This document shows, piece after piece, positions 42,835-52,046 of a DNA stretch of 64,000 bases. This DNA comes from a bacterium (lineage in GTDB: Bacteria; Planctomycetota; UBA1135; UBA2386). A program made the translations under genes and the position numbers. The first letter of the stretch is position 1. Each line of letters opens with the position of its first letter. The stretch is taken from positions 1-64,000 of the forward strand of contig JAUILN010000025.1 in the NCBI GenBank assembly GCA_030432695.1. The letters are read 5' to 3'. The notes below the pieces were generated by a model. It worked only from the letters and a program-made list of their open reading frames with translations. It was not told the origin of the DNA and did not search any database.

Positions 42835-45282
42835 TCACCGGCGGATGGTCAGGTCCATCGCATTGGTGAGCGCCAGGGAGCTGCCCGGCCCGACCACCAG
42901 CGCCTGGGCACCGACCGACGCACCGACGAGACCGGGATCGAGCGGCACGACGAACGACGCCGTCACCGACACGGCTCCGGGGGCGAGCACCGCGGTCGGG
43001 CCGAAGATCGCGCCGAGCGGATCGACGTGGAGCCGACCGAGTCCGGGCAGTTCGATCGGCACGGCGAGACGGCCGACGCCGAGCCACCAACCGACCTGGC
43101 GGGCGCCCGCCGTGGAACGGTCGATGATCTGCAGCTCGAACTGCTTACCGACCCGCGGCAACAGGGGCGCATGGAGCTGGCGGGCGGTGCCCCACAGCAT
43201 CATCCGATCGCTCCGGTCGAGATCGCCGTCCCCGTCGAAGTCGGCGACCGTTCCACCGGTCGGGGACACCTGCGCCGGCACCGCACCCGGCACGGCCGGG
43301 CCGAAACGTCCGGTTCCGTCGTTGAGGAAAATGCCGAGCGCTTCGATCTCGCCCGCATGCACATCGGGATCGCCATCGCCGTCGGCATCGAAGACCTGCA
43401 CGACGTTGCCCGACTCGCCGGCTGGCCAATGGGTCGCCGTGACATCGGCGAATCGGGCGGCCCCGTCATTGAGCAGGATGCGCGCCTCCAGGCCACCCGC
43501 CGAGCGGGCGCCAAAGACGAGATCGACGTCGCCGTCGCCGTCCAGATCGACGGGTGCAATGGATCTCGCGGACCAGACCGTATCGAGACCCGGGATCGCG
43601 CCGGCCGGCGCAGCGACGTAGAGCCCCGAGCCCGCATTGAGCAAGAGCGTCGCCGCGGTCGACGCAAGGACCAGCACGTCCACCTCGCCGTCGCCGTCGA
43701 AATCCGCCGGGTAGTTGGCGAGCACGTTGCCGATCGCGACCTGCCCACCGATCTCCACGAAGCTGGCACCGTGATTCCGCAACACGCGGAACGCCGCGCC
43801 GCGCGTCAGCACGTCGGGATCGCCATCTCCATCGACGTCGGCGAACGTCGGCCCGAGATCGATCCGCTCGAGTCCCGGCGCTGCGGCCGGAGTGAAGTGC
43901 CCCGTCCCGTCATTGCGGGCGAACATCGCATCGGCACCGGTCGGCTGCAGGAACAGGTCGATGTCGCCATCGGAATCGATGTCGACAGGCGTGCTGGACA
44001 GATTCGAGATGTCCGGAACCAGCGGGAGCCGCGACGACTCGTCGACGAAGCCCCCGAAGCCGTCGGAGTAGTGCAGCTCCTGACCGGAGATCAGATCGGC
44101 ATCGCCGTCGCCGTCGAGATCCGCGGTGCGCGTGGTGGTTCGCGCGACGCGCGGGGTCAGCGGCCAGCCCGGATGCACGATCTCGATCCCGGCCGCATTG
44201 AACGACAGGACGAGGCCCTGGATATCCTGGACCAGATCCGCGTAGCCATCGGCGTCGACGTCGACGACGGCCCGTCCCACCGGAAGGCTCGCGCCCGACC
44301 ACAGCGGCGCGAGCGACGGGGCGAGCCGGAAGCCCGCCGCGCCGTCGTTGGTCCACGCCGCATCGCCGGAGATCAGATCGAGGTCGCCGTCGAGATCGAG
44401 GTCGACGGCATCGACCGGAACGACCGGAGCCGTCAGGCCGCGCGCTCCCACGTCGACGAAGCCCCCACCGGCGGCGCCGAGCTGGAGCGCAGGCAGCGGA
44501 CTCCCGTCGTCCACCAACAGGTCGACGAAGCCATCGGAGTCGAAGTCGGCGACGGCGCGCAGGATCTTCGAGGCTCCCAGTCCGAGCAGGCGGACGTGGA
44601 ACGTGCCGGCGATGGGATCGTCGAGGAGGAAGCCCTGCTCACCGCTCCCGTTGAAGGCCAGGTCGTCGTCGCCGTCTCCGTCGACGTCCACGACCACGAT
44701 GTTGCGCGCCACTCCGGGTCGCTGGAATGCCGAGTGGAACACCCCGGAGCCATCGTTGAGGAGCACCTCCAGCCCGGTACCGACGCGGGCCACGTCGAGG
44801 TCGCCGTCGCCGTCCAGGTCGGCGAGCCTCAGCTGGTTGATCTGCGCACCTCCGCCGACCGCGATCCGGGCCGATGCTCCGAATCGGCCGCTGCCGTCGT
44901 TGAGGTGCAGATCGAGCATGTCGGTCACGCCGTCCTCGCCGAAGACGAACAGGTCCTGGTCGCCGTCGCCGTCCGCGTCGCCGAGCCGGACCGACGGCGT
45001 AGTGAACGTCCTCGGTTGATGGTGCGTCGCGAGCGAGGACCCTTCGACGAATCGTCCGGCACCGTCGCCGAGCAGGATCCGGGCCGCCCCGAACGTGCCG
45101 AGGGCGAGCAGGTCGACCGTTCCGTCGCCGTCGATGTCGCCGTGGGCGAAGGCACCCAACAGCGACTGGATGCGGGGAAGGTGGCTCGGCGGATGCTGCA
45201 CGAGCAGCGGTGCCTGCTGCGCGACGGGCGACGCGGCAACGGGGAGGGCGAGAAGGACGGAGAGGATCGGAAGTCGTCGCAT
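42835..45282 (-). CDS. Secreted FG-GAP/VCBS repeat protein, 815 aa
   Basis: A signal peptide (LSVLLALPVAASPVAQ) is followed by many integrin-like FG-GAP blades, each with a DxDGDGxxD calcium loop and an LNDGSGxF strand (HGDIDGDGTVDLLALG, LADLDGDGDLDVARVG, ADFDGDGEVDVLVL). The last ~130 residues hold RQLHAPLLPRVGKQFELQI, GWWLGVGRLAVPIELPGLG and the terminal module VVPLDPGLVGASVGAQALVV with SLALTNAMDL. Such proteins are exported beta-propellers, commonly cell-surface adhesins or binding proteins. It is a tandem paralogue of the frameshifted gene at 41318-42705, 129 bp away on the same strand. No enzyme residues seen. Confidence 0.88.
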   Translation of the reverse strand: MRRLPILSVLLALPVAASPVAQQAPLLVQHPPSHLPRIQSLLGAFAHGDIDGDGTVDLLALGTFGAARILLGDGAGRFVEGSSLATHHQPRTFTTPSVRLGDADGDGDQDLFVFGEDGVTDMLDLHLNDGSGRFGASARIAVGGGAQINQLRLADLDGDGDLDVARVGTGLEVLLNDGSGVFHSAFQRPGVARNIVVVDVDGDGDDDLAFNGSGEQGFLLDDPIAGTFHVRLLGLGASKILRAVADFDSDGFVDLLVDDGSPLPALQLGAAGGGFVDVGARGLTAPVVPVDAVDLDLDGDLDLISGDAAWTNDGAAGFRLAPSLAPLWSGASLPVGRAVVDVDADGYADLVQDIQGLVLSFNAAGIEIVHPGWPLTPRVARTTTRTADLDGDGDADLISGQELHYSDGFGGFVDESSRLPLVPDISNLSSTPVDIDSDGDIDLFLQPTGADAMFARNDGTGHFTPAAAPGLERIDLGPTFADVDGDGDPDVLTRGAAFRVLRNHGASFVEIGGQVAIGNVLANYPADFDGDGEVDVLVLASTAATLLLNAGSGLYVAAPAGAIPGLDTVWSARSIAPVDLDGDGDVDLVFGARSAGGLEARILLNDGAARFADVTATHWPAGESGNVVQVFDADGDGDPDVHAGEIEALGIFLNDGTGRFGPAVPGAVPAQVSPTGGTVADFDGDGDLDRSDRMMLWGTARQLHAPLLPRVGKQFELQIIDRSTAGARQVGWWLGVGRLAVPIELPGLGRLHVDPLGAIFGPTAVLAPGAVSVTASFVVPLDPGLVGASVGAQALVVGPGSSLALTNAMDLTIRR

Positions 45283-45393
45283 CGTCGGGTGGCGTCCGTA
45301 GCAGCGTTCTCGGACGACATCATCCAGGTCGGGCCTAGAGGACGGTGACTCGAGGGCGGTGATACGAGAACACCCATGGAACGCCGCACCGCA

Positions 45394-46104
45394 TCAGGCC
45401 GGGCGGCCGTCCGAGACGCGAGCGCTGGACACGAGACGCCCATCCTGCAACCGGATCACCCGCGCCGCCCGACTCGCCAGCGCCTCGTCGTGGGTCACGA
45501 TCAGGACCGTCCGCCCTTCGCCGCGCAGCTCCTCGAGCAACTCCATCACCGAAGCACCCGCCGCGCTGTCGAGACTCCCGGTCGGCTCGTCGGCGAGCAG
45601 CACGCCGGGACGATTCGCGAGCGCCCGCGCGATCGCCACCCGCTGTTGCTGGCCGCCACTGAGTTCGCCGGGTCGATGGGTCGCGCGGTCCCCGAGGCCG
45701 ACGCGCTCGAGGAGTTGTCGCGCCCGCGCCTCGCGCTCGCGGCGACCGACGCCCTGCAGACGCAGCGGCACAGCCACGTTGTCGAGCGCGGTGCGGCCGG
45801 GCAGCAGATGGAAGCGCTGGAACACGAAGCCGATCCGCTGGCCGCGCAGATCGGCGAGCTGGGCGCGGTCGAGCGAGCCGACATCGACTCCGCCGAGCAG
45901 GTAGCGACCCGCGGTCGGCGTCTGCAAGCAACCGAGCACGTGCAGCAGCGTCGATTTGCCCGAGCCCGACGGACCGAGCAGCGCGGCGTACTCGCCGGGC
46001 TCGAACACGAGTTCGACGTCGCGCAGCGCGTGCACCGCGGCGGCGCCGGTCGCGTACGTCACTCCGACTCCCTGCAGCTCCAGCGTCGTCGATTCGTCAC
46101 TCAT
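45394..46104 (-). CDS. ABC transporter ATP-binding protein, MacB/LolD type
   Basis: A 236-residue ATPase with Walker A GPSGSGKST, signature LSGGQQQR, Walker B LLADEPTGSLD and H-loop IVTHDEA, plus the LGCLQTPTAG segment seen in the MacB/LolD/FtsE subgroup. It powers export or membrane extraction together with the two FtsX-type permeases encoded upstream on the same strand. ATG 46104 overlaps the end of the permease gene (stop at 46097). Complete and of normal length. Confidence 0.92.
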   Translation of the reverse strand: MSDESTTLELQGVGVTYATGAAAVHALRDVELVFEPGEYAALLGPSGSGKSTLLHVLGCLQTPTAGRYLLGGVDVGSLDRAQLADLRGQRIGFVFQRFHLLPGRTALDNVAVPLRLQGVGRREREARARQLLERVGLGDRATHRPGELSGGQQQRVAIARALANRPGVLLADEPTGSLDSAAGASVMELLEELRGEGRTVLIVTHDEALASRAARVIRLQDGRLVSSARVSDGRPA

Positions 46105-47359
46105 CGCGCAGCACCTCCACCGGATCGACCGCGGCCGCCCGTCGTGCCGGCCAGTAGCCGGCGAGTCCTCCCGCCACCCCGAGCGCCACTGCGGTGCCGA
46201 GCGCGACCGACCACGACAGCTCCGGGTATCCCAGGTAGGCTCGGCCCTCGTCGCCGATCGGGATCTGCCGGATGCCGAACAGCAGCATGCCGGCCACCGC
46301 GATGCCAGCCGCACCACCGAGCAGCGTGATCGCCAGCGCCTCGACGATGCGCTGGCGCAGGATCGTCGCCGGACGCGCGCCGAGCGCGACCAGCAGCGCG
46401 AACTCGCGGCGCCGCTCGTCGACCATCACGAACATCGCGTTGCCCACGCCGACCAGCGCGACCAGGAGTCCCAGCACGCCGACGATGCCGGTCAATGCCA
46501 GCACGCCGACGGTGATCCCGCGCACCTCCGCGTCGATCACGGTCTTGTCGACACAGCCGAGCGCATCGGTGTCCTCCGCATCGAAGCCGCGCCGCGCACC
46601 GAGGACCGCGCGCACCCGCGCCTTCGCGGCCTCGGCCAGCTCCCGGCCGTGCAGACCGGCGATCAGGTAGACCGCCGAGCGGGCCCCGAACAGATCGCGC
46701 CAGGTGGTCTCCGGGATCAGCAGCTTGTCCTCGTCGCGGCCCGAGTAGTTGCCGAGCGGAGGTCGCGCATCGCGCACGCCGACCACGGTGAAGGCCTGAC
46801 CGCGCAGCTCGAACCGACTGCCGACAACGTCCTCGATGGGCACGTCCCCGAACAGCCGGCGCAGCACCGTGCGGCCCACGAAGGCCACCCGCCGATGCTC
46901 GCGGACGTCGCGCTCGTTCAGCACGCGGCCGTGTTCGGGATCCGGCTCCGGCACGAAGCCGCGCAGCCGGCTGAACTCGCTCCCGACCCCATGGACCCGC
47001 AGATTGGTCGGCGCGCGCCCGGCGACCCGCGCCTGCACGCTCCCCGCCTGGTATTCCAGCGACGCAGCGCGCAGCTCCGGCACCGCGGCGCGGACCAGCT
47101 CGGCATCGTCGACCTCGAACGAGATCCGCCGACCCGCCGGCAGACCCGCATGCGGGCGCGACGTGGTGCCGCTCCAGAACCGCAGCAGGTCGGCACCGCC
47201 CACCTCGATGGTCTCGTCGGTCGCCGCGTGCATCGCGACGCCGGTCGCCAGCAGCAGCGTCAGCCCGAGCGTGCCCCAGGTCACGCCGAGCGCGACCACC
47301 AGGATCCGCGTGCGGTCGGCGGCCAGGCCCGCCAGTACCTCTCCGATCGCTCTCGGCAT
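46097..47359 (-). CDS. MacB-like FtsX-family ABC transporter permease (second)
   Basis: About 420 residues: one N-terminal membrane helix (RILVVALGVTWGTLGLTLLL), a ~240-residue periplasmic MacB_PCD domain (RHRVAFVGRTVLRRL-like region, GQAFTVVGVRDARPPLG), then three helices of the FtsX domain (LALTGIVGVLGLLVALVGVG, AITLLGGAAGIAVAGMLL, ALGTAVALGVAGGLAGY) and the coupling end PARRAAAVDPVEVLRDE. ATG 47359 has GAGG 6 nt upstream; GTG 47371, which overlaps the previous stop, is an alternative start. It differs clearly in sequence from the permease upstream, so the transporter is probably a heterodimer. Confidence 0.88.
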   Translation of the reverse strand: MPRAIGEVLAGLAADRTRILVVALGVTWGTLGLTLLLATGVAMHAATDETIEVGGADLLRFWSGTTSRPHAGLPAGRRISFEVDDAELVRAAVPELRAASLEYQAGSVQARVAGRAPTNLRVHGVGSEFSRLRGFVPEPDPEHGRVLNERDVREHRRVAFVGRTVLRRLFGDVPIEDVVGSRFELRGQAFTVVGVRDARPPLGNYSGRDEDKLLIPETTWRDLFGARSAVYLIAGLHGRELAEAAKARVRAVLGARRGFDAEDTDALGCVDKTVIDAEVRGITVGVLALTGIVGVLGLLVALVGVGNAMFVMVDERRREFALLVALGARPATILRQRIVEALAITLLGGAAGIAVAGMLLFGIRQIPIGDEGRAYLGYPELSWSVALGTAVALGVAGGLAGYWPARRAAAVDPVEVLRDE

Positions 47360-47367
47360 CGGGAGCC

Positions 47368-48597
47368 TCACGACGCCAACGCCTCCACCGGGTCGAGCCG
47401 CGCGGCGCGCCGCGCCGGAGCCCAACCAGACAGCAGACCGACGATGACGAGCACGCCGACCACCCCGGCGCCGATCGTCCACGAAACCTCCGGCCGGCCG
47501 ATCGCCTCGGTCAAGGGTGTGGCCCGCACCGCCGCGGTGACCGCTTCGGCGACGAGGATCCCGATCAGTCCCCCCAGGGCGACGGTCACCAGCGCCCCGA
47601 GCAGCACCAGCCGGCCGACGAACGCCGGCCGGGCACCCACCGCGAGCAGCAGGCCGAACTCGCGCCGCCGCCGCTGCACCGACACGAACATCAGGTTGGC
47701 GACGCCAACCGCGCCGACCAGCATGGTGAACAGTCCCGAGCTGGCCAGCAGACCCTCGAAGGCCACGAAGATCCGCGCGCGCAGCTCCTCGTCCTCGACG
47801 GTGTCCCAGACGCTCAGCGCGTCGCGGTCGCTCGGATCGAAACCGAGCCGCTCGCCGAGTTCCTGGTAGACCCGATCGATCGCCACCCGCTGCTCGCCGG
47901 GACTCCGTGCCCGGAACACCAGCGTGCCTGCGTAGCGCGCGCCGAACGCCGCCGCGAAGGTCGTCGACGGCACGAACACGCGGTTGGCGTCGTGGCCGAC
48001 GTAGTCGCTGTTCTGCTCCTTGGGTTGCAGCACGCCGACCACCGTGAACGGCGCGCCCTGCAGGACCAAGCGGCGGCCGATCGGGTCTTCGCCGGGGAAC
48101 AGCTCGCGAGCCACGCGGTCGCCGACGAAGACCACGCGCCGACGTTCGTCGACGTCGCGCTGGTTGACGAACCGACCACCACGCTGTGGCACGACCCGCC
48201 GCATCGGCCCGTACTCCGGCCGCACGCCGCTGATGCCGACGCGCTGCACCCGGCCGTTGCGCTGCAGGGTGACCGCCGCGGTGAACTCGGGACTGAGCGC
48301 CCCGATCTCCGGGATCGCGCCGGCCAGCGCCAGCAGGTCGTCTTCGGTGGCGCGCACCGGTCGGCCGTCGGGCAGACCGCGCCAGGGCTTCGAGGTCCGC
48401 GCCGGCCAGACCACCGCGATGCTCGGCCCCATTCCGGCGGCAGCATCCGCCATGTGCTCCTCGAGACCACGACTGAACGCCACCAGCAGCACGGTCGCCA
48501 GCGTGCCCCATGCGATGCCGGAAAGGGTGACCAGCATCCGGGTGCGCTGCGTGCGCCACAGGGTGCCCAGGTCGTCGAGCAGCGCCGACCAGATCAC
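47368..48597 (-). CDS. MacB-like FtsX-family ABC transporter permease (first)
   Basis: A 409-residue permease with the same plan: N-terminal helix (MLVTLSGIAWGTLATVLLVA), periplasmic MacB_PCD domain (GISGVRPEYGPMRRVVPQ, GRFVNQRDVDERRRVVFVGD, APFTVVGVLQPKEQNSDY), three FtsX helices and the terminal PARRAARLDPVEALAS. The GTG start at 48597 overlaps the stop of the HlyD-type gene (GTGA), so it is translationally coupled to it. Together with the next permease it forms the channel for the exporter. Confidence 0.9.
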   Translation of the reverse strand: MIWSALLDDLGTLWRTQRTRMLVTLSGIAWGTLATVLLVAFSRGLEEHMADAAAGMGPSIAVVWPARTSKPWRGLPDGRPVRATEDDLLALAGAIPEIGALSPEFTAAVTLQRNGRVQRVGISGVRPEYGPMRRVVPQRGGRFVNQRDVDERRRVVFVGDRVARELFPGEDPIGRRLVLQGAPFTVVGVLQPKEQNSDYVGHDANRVFVPSTTFAAAFGARYAGTLVFRARSPGEQRVAIDRVYQELGERLGFDPSDRDALSVWDTVEDEELRARIFVAFEGLLASSGLFTMLVGAVGVANLMFVSVQRRRREFGLLLAVGARPAFVGRLVLLGALVTVALGGLIGILVAEAVTAAVRATPLTEAIGRPEVSWTIGAGVVGVLVIVGLLSGWAPARRAARLDPVEALAS

Positions 48598-49703
48598 CGC
48601 CGACCCCAGGTCCGCTCCGCCAGCTCCACGCCCTCGTCGATCCCGCCGAGGATCTCGACCGCGAGCCCATCGCTGACCCCCACCTGCACCTCGCGCTCCT
48701 CCGTGCGTAACTCGGGTGCTGGGCTCACGACCTCCTGCACGTACGCCTTGCCCTCGCGGTACTCCACCAACCGCTCGGGCACCACCAACGCATCGCTCGC
48801 CCGCTCCAGCACGATCTCGGCGACCGCCGAGTAGCCGGACCGCAACGGCGCGGCGTCCGGATCGGCGGAGTGCCGCAGCGCGATCTCCACCGGGAACACC
48901 ACCGACTCGCCACGCGCCTCGCCGCGCAGGCCGATCTCGACCAGCTCACCGTGGAACTCGCGCTCCGGCAGGGCGCCGATGCGGATCGTCACCGGCATCC
49001 CGACCCGCAGCCGTCCGACCTCGATCTCGTCGACGGTGCCACGGAACACCGCGCGGTCGAGGTCGCCCACGGTCATCAGCACGGTGCCGGTGCCGTAGAT
49101 GCTGGACGGCACGATCGGTGAGCCGACGCGGACCGGCAGGTCGAGGACCTGGCCAGCGATCGGAGCGCGGACGTTGAAATCGATGCGCCGGCCGTCGATC
49201 TCGACCGCGCCCTCCTCGAGGAGCCGCAACCGCTGCTCGGCAGCCTCCCGGGCCCGCTCGGCGCCGCGCCGCATGCGCTCCAGGTTGTCGTCGCCCTGCA
49301 CCGCGCGCAGCATCCACGCAGCCAGGTGTTCGCCGGCCACGAACTCGCCGGCCGCCTCCTCGCCCTCGCGTGCCGCCTGGACCGCGCGCTCGGCTTCGAT
49401 CAGCGCCCGGTCGGTCGGCGCTGGCCGGACCTCGGCGAGCAGGTCGCCCTCGGCGACCCGCTGGCCGAGCTTCACATGCAGCGCGGTCACCAGGCCGCCG
49501 GCGGTCGACGTCACCGCCGCCTCGCGCTCCGGCACCACCTTGCCGACCGCCATCGCCACGCGCTGCACGCTGCCGCGACCGACCCGCAGCGTGCCGGCCG
49601 TATCGCCGGAGCCCGTTCCTCCGCAGCCGACGAGCAACGCCGCGGCGAGGACGGGAATCGGACAGGAGAAGCGACGACGGGGAGGGATCGGAAGGGCGGT
49701 CAT
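48594..49703 (-). CDS. Membrane-fusion (HlyD/MacA-type) lipoprotein of the efflux operon
   Basis: About 369 residues. A lipoprotein signal ends in LLVGC with the acylated cysteine at residue 27. The barrel-sandwich halves are VTSTAGGLVTALHVKLGQRV and VRAPIAGQVLDLPVRVGSPI, with a helical hairpin between (ALIEAERAVQAAREGEEAAG, RAREAAEQRLRLLEEGAV), then beta-barrel segments (AVFRGTVDEIEVGRLRVGMP). This is the periplasmic adaptor that links the permease pair to the outer membrane. First gene of the minus-strand operon HlyD, permease, permease, ATPase (49703 to 45394). A stand-alone TolC-like protein is not in the window. Confidence 0.9.
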   Translation of the reverse strand: MTALPIPPRRRFSCPIPVLAAALLVGCGGTGSGDTAGTLRVGRGSVQRVAMAVGKVVPEREAAVTSTAGGLVTALHVKLGQRVAEGDLLAEVRPAPTDRALIEAERAVQAAREGEEAAGEFVAGEHLAAWMLRAVQGDDNLERMRRGAERAREAAEQRLRLLEEGAVEIDGRRIDFNVRAPIAGQVLDLPVRVGSPIVPSSIYGTGTVLMTVGDLDRAVFRGTVDEIEVGRLRVGMPVTIRIGALPEREFHGELVEIGLRGEARGESVVFPVEIALRHSADPDAAPLRSGYSAVAEIVLERASDALVVPERLVEYREGKAYVQEVVSPAPELRTEEREVQVGVSDGLAVEILGGIDEGVELAERTWGRR

Positions 49704-49948
49704 GGCGAGGGGTGGCGGATCGGATGATCGTCGCGTGGATCCGCGATGCCAACGACGAGGCAGCAGGTCCCCCCACGTCATCCCGTGGCGGAATGCCACA
49801 CCGACGTCCATGGAGCCGACGCCCGGGGCCGACTCCGGGCTCGTTCCTGGACCCACCGATGTCGACGGAACTTCCGACCCGACAATTCTCTGGGACGGCC
49901 TCAACCCCACTGGGAGACGCATCCGAAAGCCCCGGAGCGGCAAGGATC

Positions 49949-50233
49949 ATGGCATCGCAGACACGCGAACGAACCGGGGATCGACAGCGACTCACGGCTC
50001 AGGCTGCCACCTGGGTGACGTGTGTGGTCGCGACGCTGACGTTCGTGCTGGCGGCGGTGCTGGCACCCGATCTGTGGACCGCGCTGTTCCGGGCTGCCGT
50101 GGTGGCGGTGGCGACCCGGCTGGTGGCCGGACTGTTGGCCGCACCGGTGATCGACGCGGTCCTGGACGCGCTCGTCACCGACCGCACCGCCCACGACGAC
50201 TCCCCGACCGCCAACCCCGGAGGCCGCTCGTGA
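49949..50233 (+). CDS. Small two-helix membrane protein upstream of the FliA-type sigma factor
   Basis: A 94-residue protein with two hydrophobic segments (WVTCVVATLTFVLAAVLA at ~22-39 and LFRAAVVAVATRLVAGLLAA at ~46-65) and a polar tail. I recognise no family. Its TGA overlaps the GTG of the sigma-factor gene (GTGA at 50230-50233), so translation of the sigma factor depends on it. That coupling suggests a partner or regulator, possibly a membrane anchor, though no interaction motif is visible. The 245-bp gap before it (49704-49948), between divergent operons, has no clear gene or promoter box. Confidence 0.7.
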   Translation: MASQTRERTGDRQRLTAQAATWVTCVVATLTFVLAAVLAPDLWTALFRAAVVAVATRLVAGLLAAPVIDAVLDALVTDRTAHDDSPTANPGGRS

Positions 50234-50979
50234 CGCTGCTCGAACAGCGAGCGCACACCGCCGGCCGGAGTGCCGCCGAGCGCGACCTTCTGGTCGAGGG
50301 CTACCTGCCACTGATCCGTCACGTCGTGGCCCGCCTGCCGGTGAGCCGACCGACGTTCCTCGACATCGACGACCTGCACGGCGCCGGCGTCCTCGGTCTG
50401 ATCCGCGCGGCCGAGACCTGGCACCCGAACGGCGGCGCGTCCTTCAAGACCTTCGCCTACACCGCGATCCGCGGCGCCGTGCTCGACGAGCTCCGCCACC
50501 ACGATCCGGTGCCGCGTGCTCGTCGGGCCCGACTGCGGGACTTCGACGAAGCCGCCGACGCGCTGCGCAGCACGCTCGACCGCGCGCCGTCCCTCGAGGA
50601 GATCGCCGCCGCGCTCGGGCTCTCGCCCGCCGAACTCGACGAGGACCTGGAACTCGCCCACCGCTGCCGCACCACCTCGCTCGACGCGCACGGCATCGAC
50701 GACGACCTGGATCCGGCGCCGAGTCGCGCCGCGCTGCTGATCGACGAAGACGCGATCGACCCGTGCGCCGCCGCGGTCGACGTCGAGCGCACCGAACGGG
50801 TCGCCATCGCCCTGGCCGAGTTGCCCGAACAGGAGCGCCGCGTGGTCGTGCTCTACCACCTGGAAGGCCTCTACCTGAAGGAGATCGGTGAACTGCTCGG
50901 CGTGACCGAGTCGCGGATCTCGCAGATCCTGTCCCGTGCGCTCGCGAGACTGCGGTTGACGGCCGCAGCGGAGCACTGA
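50230..50979 (+). CDS. fliA: RNA polymerase sigma factor of the FliA/WhiG (sigma-28) type
   Basis: A 249-residue sigma factor. Region 2 shows YLPLIRHVVARLPVSRPTFL, IDDLHGAGVLGLIRAAETWH and FKTFAYTAIRGAVLDELRHH; region 3 shows RAPSLEEIAAALGLSPAELD; region 4 shows LAELPEQERRVVVLYHLEGL and LKEIGELLGVTESRISQILS. The order 2-3-4 without region 1 and the ARRARLRDF segment after region 2 match flagellar sigma-28 proteins. It would direct RNA polymerase to late flagellar or motility genes. The FliK-like gene at 60.2 kb and a possible FlgM-like gene beside it support a flagellar setting. The GTG start is coupled to the small membrane protein upstream. Confidence 0.88.
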   Translation: MTLLEQRAHTAGRSAAERDLLVEGYLPLIRHVVARLPVSRPTFLDIDDLHGAGVLGLIRAAETWHPNGGASFKTFAYTAIRGAVLDELRHHDPVPRARRARLRDFDEAADALRSTLDRAPSLEEIAAALGLSPAELDEDLELAHRCRTTSLDAHGIDDDLDPAPSRAALLIDEDAIDPCAAAVDVERTERVAIALAELPEQERRVVVLYHLEGLYLKEIGELLGVTESRISQILSRALARLRLTAAAEH

Positions 50980-50998
50980 TCCACCGGAGGTCTCCGGC

Positions 50999-51250
50999 AT
51001 GGCACCCTTCGACGGAGCGATCGAACCCCTGCCCGCGCCGCTGAACGGCCCTGGAAGGGTCGGCTCGTCGCGCGACCGACGCCGCCCCCGGCGTGGCTTC
51101 GAGCAGTCCCTCGACCGCGAAGGGCAGGGTTCCGCGGCGGCGGAGACCCTCCAACCTGCGCCGTCACCGCCCCGACCGCTACAGCCGGAGCGCCCCGTGA
51201 TCCGAAGGGAACCAGGGGACGACACGCCGCATGTCGACGTGATCGTCTGA
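50999..51250 (+). CDS. Small proline-rich hypothetical protein
   Basis: An 83-residue basic, proline-rich protein that begins at ATG 50999, with GGAGG about 8 nt before it, 20 bp after the sigma-factor stop. No domain, signal or membrane segment. The good ribosome-binding site and tight spacing favour a real gene of the motility-type operon, but composition alone would also fit a chance frame in G+C-rich DNA. Confidence 0.5.
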   Translation: MAPFDGAIEPLPAPLNGPGRVGSSRDRRRPRRGFEQSLDREGQGSAAAETLQPAPSPPRPLQPERPVIRREPGDDTPHVDVIV

Positions 51251-51297
51251 GCGACCCGCCGGCGCACCCCCATGACGCCGCCGGGGGAGACCCTCCG

Positions 51298-51549
51298 ATG
51301 CAGCCGACCGACGAGTCGAGATCCCGGATCCCAGCCGACCTGGTCCGCCACACCGGTGCGCCCGTGCTGGTCACCGCCAGGCCGACGCACGGCCACGGCC
51401 ACGAGATCGCGGTGCAGCCGATCCTCGACGACGGCCGCCGCGTCGCCGGCTTCGAGGTCCGCTGCGGCTGCGGCAGCCACGTCTACGTGGAGTGTGTCGA
51501 CGCCCTGCCGTCTGCCGCGACCCACGAACTGCAGAGGGACGAGCCTTGA
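51298..51549 (+). CDS. Small hypothetical protein with a C-G-C-G cluster
   Basis: An 83-residue soluble protein (ADLVRHTGAPVLVTARPTHG, FEVRCGCGSHVYVECVDALP). Two cysteines in CGCG and one in VECV, with nearby histidines, could bind a metal such as zinc; this is only a suggestion. Its TGA overlaps the TTG start of the lipoprotein gene (51546), so the two are coupled. I recognise no family. Confidence 0.6.
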   Translation: MQPTDESRSRIPADLVRHTGAPVLVTARPTHGHGHEIAVQPILDDGRRVAGFEVRCGCGSHVYVECVDALPSAATHELQRDEP

Positions 51550-52046
51550 ACCGCAACGCACCCACCCTGCGACTCGTCGCCCTCTGCCTCGCCCTGCTGC
51601 TGGGCGGCTGCTCCGGCTTCGGACGCCCCGCCGCGGAGCCGCCGAACGACGGCCACGAGCGCTTCGCCGACCAGCCGGATCTGCGCGCCGGCGAGCGCAC
51701 GCTGCTGCAGGACTACCAGACGCTGCTCGAGGAACGCGACCGTGATCGGCAGCGCATCGACGACCTTCGCGGCGAACTCGAGCGCACCGAAGCCCGCGCC
51801 ACCGCCGCCGAACACGACCACGACCGCGAGCACCAGGTGCGGGTCGGCGCCGAGGCCGAGGTCGAGCGTCTGGCTGCGGAACTCCGCGACAGCCGCGCCA
51901 AGCTGCTGGCGCAGGGGATCGAACTGGCGCGCACCGAACAGGAGCTGCTCGAACTGCGGATCAAGGCCCTGGAGGAGGACCTCGGCGAGACGGGTGATCC
52001 TGCCGCCGCGCCGCCACCCGCCAGCAGCGGAGGCGGCGGCCGATGA
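51546..52046 (+). CDS. Coiled-coil lipoprotein
   Basis: A 166-residue lipoprotein. The signal (TLRLVALCLALLLGGC) places the lipidated cysteine at residue 22. Residues ~45-150 are almost entirely charged heptad repeats (LLQDYQTLLEERDRDRQRID, AEAEVERLAAELRDSRAKLL, ELARTEQELLELRIKALEED), a long coiled coil, followed by a Pro/Ala/Gly-rich tail. Probably an envelope spacer or motor-associated protein; role unknown. TTG 51546 overlaps the preceding stop, and its own stop overlaps the next start (ATGA). Confidence 0.8.
   Translation: MNRNAPTLRLVALCLALLLGGCSGFGRPAAEPPNDGHERFADQPDLRAGERTLLQDYQTLLEERDRDRQRIDDLRGELERTEARATAAEHDHDREHQVRVGAEAEVERLAAELRDSRAKLLAQGIELARTEQELLELRIKALEEDLGETGDPAAAPPPASSGGGGR

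Noticed and set aside
42334..45348. Plus-strand open frame of about 1000 codons antisense to the FG-GAP genes
   Set aside because: It is the shadow of repetitive G+C-rich FG-GAP sequence on the minus strand; its translation is a low-complexity charged string without domains.
49704..49948. Small gene in the divergent gap before the FliA operon
   Set aside because: Open frames here lack ribosome-binding sites and protein-like composition; the gap is more likely to hold promoters, although no box is clear.
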